Positions 51,528-59,704 of a stretch of 64,000 bases of DNA are shown in pieces. A program made the translations under genes and the position numbers. The notes below the pieces were generated by a model, which worked only from the letters and a program-made list of their open reading frames with translations, ran no database searches and was not told the origin of the DNA. Numbering within the stretch: the first letter of the stretch is position 1; each line of letters starts with the position of its first letter. Origin of the DNA: PHAA01 sp022706565 (GTDB lineage: Bacteria > Bacillota > Syntrophomonadia > Syntrophomonadales > Syntrophomonadaceae); NCBI GenBank assembly GCA_040769385.1, contig JAXGLD010000002.1:558001-622000 (forward strand). The letters are read 5' to 3'.

Positions 51528-52217
51528 TTAAACGGAAGGACGCGGTGATTGACCCGGGTAGTTCGGATGGCCTGGTCTCAAGAAAAAGCTATAAAGGAGC
51601 ATGCCGGCAGCGAATCCGCCGATATGGGCCCAAAAAGCTATCGATTGCTCAGCTCCAGTTGACAAAAGCCCGGCAGCTCCTCCATATAGCTGGCTAAGCG
51701 CCCAAAATCCCAGGAAAATCCAGGCCGGAACGCTTATTAGGAAAAAGGGCGGGATGAAGGTTAGCACTGATGCCTTTCTAAACATGAGGAAATATGCTCC
51801 CATTACTCCGGCCACCGCACCAGAAGCTCCAACCACCGGTATCTCCGAATGTATGTTGAGCAGGAAATGGGTTGCACTGGCCAGCAATCCGCACAGCAGA
51901 TAGAAGCCGACAAAGCGGAGCTTGCCCATCTTATCTTCAACATTGTCCCCGAACAGCCACAAGACCCACATGTTTCCGATCAAGTGCATCCAGCTGCCGT
52001 GGAGGAAAGTCGAAGTAATGAATGGCAGATACCCCATCCAGGAAACATGGTACTCGCTATAATAGATCGGCACCAAACCAAATATATAGACCAGTTCATT
52101 CATGCCAGCTTCCCCCAGGGAAACCTCATACATGAATAACAAGGTGTTCAAAGCAATGATTGTTACCGTTATCAAAGGGAAATGGTCACTGTGGGCATTG
52201 TCACGCAGTGGTATCAT
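51528..52217 (-). CDS. Rhomboid-family intramembrane serine protease
   Basis: A 229-aa membrane protease with six to seven helices. The nucleophile is in GASGAVAGVMGAY (Ser about 135), the His in WAHIGGFAAG (about 197), and the conserved HLIGNMWVLWLFG (H-x3-N) block precedes. N-terminal PLRDNAHSDHFPLI is a typical cytosolic start. Rhomboids cleave membrane-anchored proteins near or inside the bilayer; the substrate is unknown. ATG 52217 has no ideal Shine-Dalgarno (GGGGTGGGATTAT). It converges with the uncharacterised gene. Confidence 0.9.
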   Translation of the reverse strand: MIPLRDNAHSDHFPLITVTIIALNTLLFMYEVSLGEAGMNELVYIFGLVPIYYSEYHVSWMGYLPFITSTFLHGSWMHLIGNMWVLWLFGDNVEDKMGKLRFVGFYLLCGLLASATHFLLNIHSEIPVVGASGAVAGVMGAYFLMFRKASVLTFIPPFFLISVPAWIFLGFWALSQLYGGAAGLLSTGAEQSIAFWAHIGGFAAGMLLYSFFLRPGHPNYPGQSPRPSV

Positions 52218-52344
52218 ATAATCCCACCCCAGCTATTATTTGGCCTTGGCATTTCAGTTAGTGGGTGGAAACCGGAAGGCCACCAGAGTAAAGCGCCCTT
52301 CCGAGTTTCCGAAACAAAGATATTATGCCCTGATTGCCGAAGTT

Positions 52345-54963
52345 CTACGACACCGGATCGAACATGTCTCTATCAGCCCCGCAGGCCGGGCATTCATCCG
52401 GGGGCTCCAACCCTTCATGAACATAACCGCATACCCGGCACTTCCATTTGTTAGTGCGCATGGCACCACTGGCATCACGGCCCAGCGACGCCATCGATTC
52501 GCGGGTGTCGACCTTGGGGGCCATAATGATGACTCCGACCAGGACGCCGTCCCTTACGAAGCTTTTCTGGTAATAGTTCTCCTTCTCTTCCCAAACCTCG
52601 GTGATACGGCATTCTTCCGGCGGCAGGTTGACTTCTCCCAGGGAGAATACTTCCTGGCCGAAAATTTTCACCATCACCGGCACCAGCGGTTTCGAATACT
52701 CCAGCCAATCTCCAGCCGCATTAGCGCCCGCGATCCGCCCCATCTCCAAAGCTACCGCCCATGATCCGACCCGCACACCGCCTAACTGGGCAGCATCCCC
52801 AGCCGCGAAGACATCGGAGGCACTGGTCCGCATCGACTCATCTACCTGTATCCCGTAATCTACCTCGATACCGGCGGTCTTAGCCAGTTCCACAGCGGGG
52901 ACGAATCCCACCGAGAAAACGACGATATCCGCATCCACCACCTGACCATCGCTCAACTGCACCCCGTTTACCTGTTCGCCGCCCAAAACCGCTGCGACTT
53001 CCACCCCCAGAAGTACACCTACCCCATTCTCTACCATCAATTGCCGCAGCCGCTCTGAACCCATTTCATCCAACTGATGGGGCATGAGCCGAGGGTTAGA
53101 ATCAACCAACGTCACCTGCAAACCTTGTTTTACCAAGGGGTCCACCAATTGCAAACCCTGAAGCCCGGTAACAGCCAATAGCACTCTCTGGCCTTCTTTG
53201 AAGCTTTTCTGCATGGACTTGGCGTCTGCCCAATTGCGAAGGGTGAAGACCCCAGTCTTATCCGTACCAGGTATTTGCGGTATAAGACTGCGAGCCCCGG
53301 TGGCCAGGATGAGTTTGTCATAATCCAAAACGGAGCCATCTTCCAGGGCAACCTGCCGCAAAGCAGTGTCAAGCCTAGCGACTCGGCTGGAAGTCCTTAC
53401 CTCGACCTGCTTGCGTCGATACCATTCATCATCATACACATAGAACTTTTCATCAGGTAGGTCGGAGCCAATCAAAACGGATAAAACCGGTCGATAGTAG
53501 GGCTTGATTTTCTCCTCCGTCAGAATCGTGATGGGGCCGGTACGGTTGCGTTTACGAATAGCGGCCGCAGCGGAAAGGGCTGCTATGCCACCACCTACAA
53601 TCAAGAATCTTTCTTCACTGTCGTTAAGGAATTCATCCTCAATCCTGTCGGCAACGAAGTTTTCCCCGCCTACACCACAGGCAGGGCAAACGGCTGGCGG
53701 CTCTTCTCCTTCATAAATATGTCCGCACACCAGGCACCGCCATTTCTGCTGGGATTTGGGGGCTTTTTTCTGCAAAATCCGCTTGGCGAAATCCATGCCG
53801 AATTGAAACGCGTCTTCCAGGTTGCGTTCGGAGGGCTTAAAGTTTATTCTCAAGCCCGGCATGACATCCATACGCAGCATGCGCAAACGGCTCTCGATAT
53901 TGGGCACAGCCTCCCCGCTCCAGCCATAAGCCCCAAAGGCGGCGGCCACCAAATGTCCATGGGTAACGGGGGAGAGTTGGCTGAGCAATTCCCAGACCGG
54001 GGGAAGCGTATCTCCAACCAAGGTAGGCGATCCAATCAAGATTGCATCAGCGGTCTCTATCTCCGGGAGGACTTGGGACAATTCTGTTTCCACCAGATCA
54101 AACGGTTTAATGTTGAAATCAGCTACCATCTGCAGACCGTCGATGATTCCGTCGGCAATCATTTTGGTATATCCATATACGCTCAGATAGGGCATAACGA
54201 TCTTGGGACGGGGATCCGGGTCAGCTTCCGGGGGCGTGGCCCACTGGCGGTACAAGCCGATGAAATAGTCCAGTTTGTCTCTTAAGATAGGGCCATGTCC
54301 CGGGCATATCATCTTCAGGGGCAGATCCTGGATTTTATCCAACGCTTCAATCACGTAAGGCTTGAACGGACCCATGATTTTATCGAAGTAGTATTCAAAG
54401 GCTGGAACTATATCCTGGTCCATCAAATCATTGAATAGCTTAGGCTCGGCAAAGTGACTTCCGAACGAATCGCAGGAGAATAGAATCTGGTCTTCGGTCA
54501 GATAGGTATATATCGAGTCCGGCCAGTGCAGGAAAGGCGCGTTGATAAAGCGCAAGGCCTTGCCCCCTAAATCCAGCACGTCTCCATCTTTGACCGCTTG
54601 CTGCTTGAACCTGGTGTTGGTTATCTCCCTAAGAAAGTTGAGGGCTGTATTGCTGCCCAAGACCGTCAGTCCTGGTATCAGCTTCACCATTTTCTCAACC
54701 GAGCCGGCATGATCAGGCTCGGTATGGTTCATTATTAGATAGGATATCTCCTTGATATCGATCAACTTCTGCAAATCGGCTAGGTACTCGTCAAAGAATT
54801 TGGCCTTGACGGTTTCGATCAGGGCCGTTTTGTCCTGCCCCTTGACCAAATAGGCATTATAACTGGTGCCATAATCGGTAGTCATGATTATGTCAAAAAC
54901 CCTCAGATCAGGATCCAAAACTCCAACCGAGAACACTCCTTCCGAAATCTGGACGCCCTGCAT
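52345..54963 (-). CDS. Flavodiiron protein fused to rubredoxin, NAD(P)H:rubredoxin oxidoreductase-like domain and a second rubredoxin
   Basis: A complete NO/O2 reductase chain in 872 aa. Residues 1-250: diiron metallo-beta-lactamase domain, with HTEPDHAGS, HWPDS, CDSFGSHF and CPGHGP ligands. About 255-400: flavodoxin (FMN). 404-440: rubredoxin 1 (CLVCGHIYEGEE, CPACG). 454-830: FAD oxidoreductase (LIVGGGIAALSAA). 834-872: rubredoxin 2 (CRVCGYVHEGLE, CPACG). The NAD loop that is usually GxGxxG reads AVTGLQGLQ, so its first Gly is missing. Multidomain flavodiiron proteins with an oxidoreductase are known in Clostridia, including forms with an extra C-terminal rubredoxin. ATG 54963 has GGGGGAGGG upstream. 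Single gene with its own promoter. Confidence 0.93.
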   Translation of the reverse strand: MQGVQISEGVFSVGVLDPDLRVFDIIMTTDYGTSYNAYLVKGQDKTALIETVKAKFFDEYLADLQKLIDIKEISYLIMNHTEPDHAGSVEKMVKLIPGLTVLGSNTALNFLREITNTRFKQQAVKDGDVLDLGGKALRFINAPFLHWPDSIYTYLTEDQILFSCDSFGSHFAEPKLFNDLMDQDIVPAFEYYFDKIMGPFKPYVIEALDKIQDLPLKMICPGHGPILRDKLDYFIGLYRQWATPPEADPDPRPKIVMPYLSVYGYTKMIADGIIDGLQMVADFNIKPFDLVETELSQVLPEIETADAILIGSPTLVGDTLPPVWELLSQLSPVTHGHLVAAAFGAYGWSGEAVPNIESRLRMLRMDVMPGLRINFKPSERNLEDAFQFGMDFAKRILQKKAPKSQQKWRCLVCGHIYEGEEPPAVCPACGVGGENFVADRIEDEFLNDSEERFLIVGGGIAALSAAAAIRKRNRTGPITILTEEKIKPYYRPVLSVLIGSDLPDEKFYVYDDEWYRRKQVEVRTSSRVARLDTALRQVALEDGSVLDYDKLILATGARSLIPQIPGTDKTGVFTLRNWADAKSMQKSFKEGQRVLLAVTGLQGLQLVDPLVKQGLQVTLVDSNPRLMPHQLDEMGSERLRQLMVENGVGVLLGVEVAAVLGGEQVNGVQLSDGQVVDADIVVFSVGFVPAVELAKTAGIEVDYGIQVDESMRTSASDVFAAGDAAQLGGVRVGSWAVALEMGRIAGANAAGDWLEYSKPLVPVMVKIFGQEVFSLGEVNLPPEECRITEVWEEKENYYQKSFVRDGVLVGVIIMAPKVDTRESMASLGRDASGAMRTNKWKCRVCGYVHEGLEPPDECPACGADRDMFDPVS

Positions 54964-55003
54964 TCAATTCCCTCCCCCAAATTACTATCGAACACTTGTT
55001 TAG

Positions 55004-55032
55004 ATGATAAGAGTTATTGCCAGTTAATACAA
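55004..55032 (-). promoter_or_regulatory. Promoter candidate of the flavodiiron gene
   Basis: On the minus strand TTGTAT (55032-55027), 17 bases, TATCAT (55009-55004), about 40 bases before the ATG. The -10 is embedded in TTATCATCT, also found at the rrf2-hcp promoter. Confidence 0.5.
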
Positions 55033-55188
55033 GCAGTACGTGCCACAGAACAGTTCTCTGCCCCTCCCCTACCCTACCCCCTAAATGTATATTGTATACT
55101 CTCACCTGCTATCAACCCCTCTCCCTGTAAAGCCCGCCAATTGCGGCTCCCTTAATTAATCAACTGACTGAGCAACTACACATTTCTA

Positions 55189-55217
55189 TTGTCAATGTGA
55201 CATTATTCACATAGAAT
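55189..55217 (+). promoter_or_regulatory. Promoter of hydCBA with Rex/CRP-like palindrome between -35 and -10
   Basis: TTGTCA (55189-55194), 17 bases, TAGAAT (55212-55217). The spacer contains ATGTGA-CATTAT-TCACAT (55195-55212), a perfect 6+6 palindrome that fits TGTGA-N6-TCACA (CRP/FNR class) and, nearly, TTGTGAA-N4-TTCACAA (Rex). Lying between -35 and -10, it would repress. Rex senses NADH/NAD+, which suits an NADH-linked hydrogenase. Confidence 0.7.
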
Positions 55218-55234
55218 TATAATAACTTTGGATG

Positions 55235-55280
55235 GGATTATTTTACTGTTGGAATACTGTACTGTTGGATTATTTTACTG
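55235..55280 (+). repeat. Nested short direct repeats in the hydCBA leader
   Basis: GGATTATTTTACTG occurs at 55235-55248 and 55267-55280 (offset 32), and TACTGTTGGA at 55244-55253 and 55260-55269 (offset 16). They lie just downstream of the predicted start site, in the untranslated leader. Confidence 0.7.
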
Positions 55281-55294
55281 CCTGTATACCTGAG

Positions 55295-55325
55295 GAATGC
55301 AGGGTTTGCCAGCATTCTGAAACCC
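55295..55325 (+). promoter_or_regulatory. Interlocking stems in the hydCBA leader
   Basis: GAATGC (55295-55300) can pair with GCATTC (55312-55317), and GGGTTT (55302-55307) with AAACCC (55320-55325). The two 6-bp stems overlap as in an H-type pseudoknot or two exclusive hairpins. The hydC Shine-Dalgarno (AAAGGAGGGG) is about 45 bases further on. No known riboswitch class was recognised. Confidence 0.45.
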
Positions 55326-55387
55326 GCTGCCAGGCAGTGAATACTGATATCAATTACATCTTTGAGAAGAAAGGAGGGGATAAGTAG

Positions 55388-55831
55388 ATGAATTACCAGG
55401 AGATTCTCGCCAAATACGCAGACAAACCCGGAGGGATGATCGAGGCTTTTCATGCTATCCAGGAAGAGCTGAATTATCTGCCCGAGGAAGTCATCATCGA
55501 AGCTGCCAAGGTTTTTAACAAACCGACTGCGCAGGCTTATGGTGTGGCAACCTTTTACTCCATGTTTTCGACTGCCAAGCGCGGAAAGTATGTGATCAGG
55601 ATATGCGAAAGCGCCCCCTGTCACGTGGCTGGTGCTGCTGAGGTGGTTGCAGCGTTGGAGAAAGAGTTGGGCGTGAAGATGGGCGAAAGCACCGCGGATG
55701 GTCTTTTTAGCCTGGAATTTACGGAGTGTGTGGGCCAATGCCAAGCCACTCCCGTAATTACCATCAACGGCGAACCTTATTTGGACGTTGCTCCAGCCCA
55801 GATTTCCGGAATCATAGCTGCATATAAGTAG
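55388..55831 (+). CDS. hydC: NAD-linked [FeFe] hydrogenase small subunit HydC (NuoE-like [2Fe-2S])
   Basis: A 147-aa thioredoxin-like [2Fe-2S] protein of the NuoE/HydC family. Four cysteine ligands are visible as CESAPC (C-x4-C, about residue 74) and CVGQC (C-x3-C, about 116). The N-terminal helical domain (YQEILAKYADKPGGMIEAFH) matches NuoE. It transfers electrons between the flavin subunit and the catalytic subunit. ATG 55388 follows AAAGGAGGGG. The flavin subunit follows after 59 bases. It is the first gene of the hydCBA operon. Confidence 0.94.
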   Translation: MNYQEILAKYADKPGGMIEAFHAIQEELNYLPEEVIIEAAKVFNKPTAQAYGVATFYSMFSTAKRGKYVIRICESAPCHVAGAAEVVAALEKELGVKMGESTADGLFSLEFTECVGQCQATPVITINGEPYLDVAPAQISGIIAAYK

Positions 55832-55890
55832 GAAATTAACAAATTCACGGATCAGGACCCTGATTTATCAGGAAAGGAGGACATAAAGTA

Positions 55891-57114
55891 ATGGCTGAGG
55901 AAATGCGCATTGTTTTGCGCAATTACGGGAAAATTGACCCACTGAAAATAGACGATTATATTGCTGTTGGTGGATACAATGCCCTAAACAAAGCTCGCAG
56001 CATGAAACCAGCGGACCTTATCAACGAAGTCAAGTCATCCAACCTTAGAGGCCGCGGCGGGGCTGGGTTCAACTGCGGAGTCAAATGGAATTTTGCCTAT
56101 ATGGCACAGGCCGATCAGAAATACGTTATATGCAACGCTGACGAGGGAGAACCCGGCACCTATAAGGACAGACTTATTATGGAAGGCGACCCCCAATCCC
56201 TCCTGGAAGGCATGGCTATTTGTGCTCATGCCATTGGAGCAACCCAGGGATTTATCTATTGCAGAGGTGAGTATCCTTCCGTGGTCAAGACCTTGAACAT
56301 GGCTATCGCTCAAGCCACAGAGAAGGGGGTTCTGGGAGACTTCTCAATCGAGGTCCGGATGGGAGCAGGAGCCTATGTTTGCGGAGAAGAAACCGCACTA
56401 ATTGAGTCGATCGAGGGCAAACGCGGAGAACCTCGCATCAAACCCCCCTTCCCTCCGGTAGTCGGCTTATGGGGCAAACCCACCATAGTCAATAACGTAG
56501 AGACCTTCGCCAACATCCCAGCGATCGTGGAAAAAGGCGCTGCCTGGTATGCCGGCATCGGCACTCCTTCCTATCCAGGCACCAAGATCGTTACTCTCAC
56601 CGGCGATGTGGTCAACAAGACCTTCTTTGAAGTTCCTACCGACACCACTATCAGAGAAGTCATCTTTGACTTTGGCGGCGGTATCCCGGATGGCAAAGGC
56701 TTCAAGGCCGTGCAGATTGGCGGAACTTCGGGAGCATTTATCCCGGCTGCCAACCTCGACACGCCCATCGGTTTTGATGCCATGACCGAAATCGGTGCAG
56801 TGCTCGGATCAGGAGCCGTCTTCGTTCTCAATGATACCCGGGATATTGTCGATGTTACCGCCCGGATCGCCAAATTCTTTGCACATGAATCATGTGGAAA
56901 ATGCGCCCCCTGCAGAGAAGGAACCATGCGCATGCATGACCTTATGGATAAAATTAACTCAGGTCGGGGCAAATCAGCCGATGTGGCGCTGTTAAACAAA
57001 TTGGGACGGGTCATGTCTTATTCCTGCCTGTGCGGGCTGGGGCAGGCTGCCCCCGCACCGGTCATGACCACCATTGAGCATTTTCCCGCCGACTATAATG
57101 CCAAATTAGTATAG
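55891..57114 (+). CDS. hydB: NAD-linked [FeFe] hydrogenase flavin subunit HydB (NuoF-like), short form
   Basis: FMN- and NADH-binding subunit of 407 aa. It shows the FMN/NADH motifs GRGGAGFNCGVKW and GAYVCGEETALIESIEG, the NuoF SLBB region, and the [4Fe-4S] ligands ESCGKCAPCREG plus a later Cys in SCLCGLGQ. The N-terminal thioredoxin-like [2Fe-2S] domain and the C-terminal 2[4Fe-4S] domain of electron-bifurcating HydB (about 600 aa) are absent. This short form fits HydABC of Syntrophomonas, reported to use NADH without ferredoxin. ATG 55891 follows AAAGGAGGAC. Oxidises NADH, feeding HydC and HydA. Confidence 0.95.
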   Translation: MAEEMRIVLRNYGKIDPLKIDDYIAVGGYNALNKARSMKPADLINEVKSSNLRGRGGAGFNCGVKWNFAYMAQADQKYVICNADEGEPGTYKDRLIMEGDPQSLLEGMAICAHAIGATQGFIYCRGEYPSVVKTLNMAIAQATEKGVLGDFSIEVRMGAGAYVCGEETALIESIEGKRGEPRIKPPFPPVVGLWGKPTIVNNVETFANIPAIVEKGAAWYAGIGTPSYPGTKIVTLTGDVVNKTFFEVPTDTTIREVIFDFGGGIPDGKGFKAVQIGGTSGAFIPAANLDTPIGFDAMTEIGAVLGSGAVFVLNDTRDIVDVTARIAKFFAHESCGKCAPCREGTMRMHDLMDKINSGRGKSADVALLNKLGRVMSYSCLCGLGQAAPAPVMTTIEHFPADYNAKLV

Positions 57115-57138
57115 GAAAGAGCAAAAGGAGTGAAAAGA

Positions 57139-58863
57139 GTGATAAACGTAACCATAGACGGTATCAAAGCTTCCGTTCCTGATGGCTCGACTATCCTGCA
57201 GGCGGCTAAAGATGTCGGTATCAATATCCCTACTCTGTGCTATCATCCCGACCAATCGGTTAAAGCCAACTGTCGCGTGTGCGTATGCGAAGTTGAAGGG
57301 AACAGACTGTTACAAGCCGCTTGTTCACAGCCAGTATACGAAGGAATGGTAATCAAAACCCGGACCCCAAAAGTAATTGAAGCCCGCAAGACAATTTTGG
57401 AACTGATTCTATCCAATCATCCCCAGGATTGTTTGAGTTGCATCCGCAATGAGAATTGTGAGCTGCAAAGCCTGGCCGCGGAGTATTTTGTCCGCGATAA
57501 TCCATTTGAACTCAAAATTAGAGGGTTGGGAAAGGACCTGTCTACTCCTTCCCTATTCCGGGATCCAGACAAATGCATCCTCTGCCGCCGCTGCATTGAG
57601 GCCTGCACCGTGATCCAGACCGTCAACGCCCTGGGACTTGAAGGTCGCGGCAGCCATGCCATGGTCGTCCCCAGTTTAGGCAAGGACTTGATCGACAGCC
57701 CCTGTATCATGTGCGGACAGTGCATCCATGCCTGCCCGGTTGGAGCTATCGGCGAAGTCGAAGATATTGACAAACTGCTGGCCGCTATTGCCGATCCAGA
57801 GACGGTGGTAGTCACCCAGATCGCCCCTGCGGTCCGTTTAGCCCTTTCGGAAGAGATCGGCATGAATACCGGCGATCTCCCCATGGAAGTATTTGTGGCT
57901 GGTCTTAAACAGATCGGATTCGACCACGTGTTGCATACCAACTTCACTGCCGACCTGACCATCCTCGAGGAAGGCAACGAACTGCTGAAAAGGCTGAGCA
58001 CCGGTGGTACCCTGCCCATGTTCACCTCCTGCAGCCCAGGTTGGATCAACTTCTGTGAGACTTTCTATCCCGACCTGCTGGATAACCTGTCTACCTGTAA
58101 ATCACCCCAGCAGATGTTCGGCGCCTTAGTGAAGACCTATTGGGCAGAGAAGATGGGTATTGACCCCAGCAAGATATTCTCAGTGTCGATCATGCCCTGC
58201 GTAGCCAAGAAGTACGAGGCTGCCCGTCCCGAAATGAACGCCAGCGGATACCGGGATGTAGATATTGTTCTGACCACTCGCGAGATTGGGCGCTTGTTCC
58301 GGATGAGCGGTATTGACTTCCGCAAACTGCCGCCCCAGCCTTTCTCACCCTGGATGGGAGAGTACACCGGAGCGGCCGTCATCTTTGGCGCTACTGGCGG
58401 GGTTATGGAAGCAGCCCTGCGCACCGTATACGAAGTGGTGATGCAGGAGACTCTGGATGACGTTAACTTTAGCGTAGCCCGCGGTTTCGAGGGAATCAAG
58501 GAAGCTGAAGTAGACCTCAAGGGAACCGTAGTCAAAGTCGCTATTGCCCACGGATTGAGCCATGCCCGCAAGTTAATGGACCAGGTGCGGGCGGGTGAAT
58601 CGCCCTACCACTTTATCGAGATTATGGCCTGCCCGGGCGGCTGCGTAGGCGGTGGGGGCCAACCTATAACCAAGGCCAATGTCAAGCGCATCGAACGCCT
58701 GGATGCCATCTATATCGAAGATGAAGCCATGCCTATACGTAAATCGCATGAAAACGCAGAAGTCAAGCAGATCTATGAAGATTTCCTGCATGAACCCCTG
58801 GGACATAAATCGCACGAATTGCTGCACACGCACTATCATGCCAAGAACAAAAGGTTCCTCTAA
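57139..58863 (+). CDS. hydA: NAD-linked [FeFe] hydrogenase catalytic subunit HydA
   Basis: H-cluster subunit of 574 aa. Residues 1-80: [2Fe-2S] domain (CYHPDQSVKANCRVCVCE). About 90-125: His-ligated [4Fe-4S] (HPQDCLSCIRNENCELQ). 140-215: two [4Fe-4S] (CILCRRCIEAC, CIMCGQCIHACP). The H-cluster motifs are TSCSPGW (296-302), MPCVAKKYE (352-) and MACPGGCVGGGG (496-); the first differs from the classical TSCCPGW. GTG 57139 has AAGGAG 8 bases upstream; GTG 57130 overlaps that site. It ends the operon at a strong terminator. It reduces protons to H2, which lets NADH be reoxidised during syntrophic growth. Maturation genes hydEFG are outside the window. Confidence 0.96.
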   Translation: MINVTIDGIKASVPDGSTILQAAKDVGINIPTLCYHPDQSVKANCRVCVCEVEGNRLLQAACSQPVYEGMVIKTRTPKVIEARKTILELILSNHPQDCLSCIRNENCELQSLAAEYFVRDNPFELKIRGLGKDLSTPSLFRDPDKCILCRRCIEACTVIQTVNALGLEGRGSHAMVVPSLGKDLIDSPCIMCGQCIHACPVGAIGEVEDIDKLLAAIADPETVVVTQIAPAVRLALSEEIGMNTGDLPMEVFVAGLKQIGFDHVLHTNFTADLTILEEGNELLKRLSTGGTLPMFTSCSPGWINFCETFYPDLLDNLSTCKSPQQMFGALVKTYWAEKMGIDPSKIFSVSIMPCVAKKYEAARPEMNASGYRDVDIVLTTREIGRLFRMSGIDFRKLPPQPFSPWMGEYTGAAVIFGATGGVMEAALRTVYEVVMQETLDDVNFSVARGFEGIKEAEVDLKGTVVKVAIAHGLSHARKLMDQVRAGESPYHFIEIMACPGGCVGGGGQPITKANVKRIERLDAIYIEDEAMPIRKSHENAEVKQIYEDFLHEPLGHKSHELLHTHYHAKNKRFL

Positions 58864-58907
58864 CCGTTTGAATCCGATCACTAAACTATGCTCCCCCCAA
58901 GTATTGG

Positions 58908-58943
58908 CCGCTTACCTGAAAGATTCCGGGTAAGCGGTTTTTT
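58908..58943 (+). terminator. Terminator of hydCBA
   Basis: CCGCTTACC / GGTAAGCGG (9 bp, 12-base loop) directly followed by TTTTTT, 45 bases after the hydA stop. Confidence 0.92.
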
Positions 58944-59032
58944 CTCATTAGATTGGCTACTGCGCCCGGTGCTTGCAAGGGTATTAAGCCTGGGACATAA
59001 TTAGTAAAGAAAAAGCGACCGAGGTGATTTTA

Positions 59033-59695
59033 TTGGCTAAGGTCATGGTTTTTGCTCCGCACCCCGATGATGACATCATAGGCTGCGGCGGCAGTATTGC
59101 CCGTCATATCTACCAGGGGGAGCAGGTAGCGATCGTCTATCTGACTTCGGGCGAAGCTGGCAGCCTACGGTGCGATGCTTCCCGATTGGCTGCCCTCAGA
59201 GAAAATGAAGCCCAGCAGGCTGCACAATTATTGGGCACCAGCGATCTCACTTTCCTCCGTTACCAGGATGGTTACCTCGAATACACCCAAGCTGGCCTGG
59301 ACACCATTGTTGGCCTTATTCGCCAGTTTAAACCCAACCGGATTTATCTGCCCCACAGTCAGGAAGCCGTTCCCGATCATCAGACCACTTATCGATTAGT
59401 CTCCGAAGGTATGCGCCGGGCGGCTGGCCCCTGGTTTCAACAGGGAGAGCTGAAACCCTGGCGGGTAGAAACAATTCTGGGATACGAAGTTTGGACGCCT
59501 CTGGCTGTAATAGGTCATAGCCAGGATATCAGTGAGTTTATGAAGCTTAAATTGGAAGCGCTCAGAATGCACCAAACCCAAATAGAATCAATACGCTACG
59601 ATGAGGCGGTGGAAGGTCTGAACCGCTACCGCGGAGTCATGACTGGATTGGGCACATATTGTGAGTGTTTCCAGCTCATCAGAGCATCACTATAG
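59033..59695 (+). CDS. PIG-L/LmbE-family N-acetylglucosamine deacetylase-like protein
   Basis: A 220-aa zinc deacetylase of the PIG-L/LmbE/BshB family: FAPHPDDDIIGCGGSI (metal and catalytic AHPDD motif), then TSGEAGS and YLPHSQEAVPDHQTTY with the third ligand. Family members remove acetyl from GlcNAc conjugates, as in bacillithiol, mycothiol or GPI synthesis. TTG 59033 is chosen because GAGGTGAT precedes by 5 bases; GTG 59024 is part of that site. A GT4 glycosyltransferase starts 9 bases after its stop, so both probably act on the same conjugate, but the product is unknown. Confidence 0.85.
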   Translation: MAKVMVFAPHPDDDIIGCGGSIARHIYQGEQVAIVYLTSGEAGSLRCDASRLAALRENEAQQAAQLLGTSDLTFLRYQDGYLEYTQAGLDTIVGLIRQFKPNRIYLPHSQEAVPDHQTTYRLVSEGMRRAAGPWFQQGELKPWRVETILGYEVWTPLAVIGHSQDISEFMKLKLEALRMHQTQIESIRYDEAVEGLNRYRGVMTGLGTYCECFQLIRASL

Positions 59696-59704
59696 GAGCA
59701 GCCT

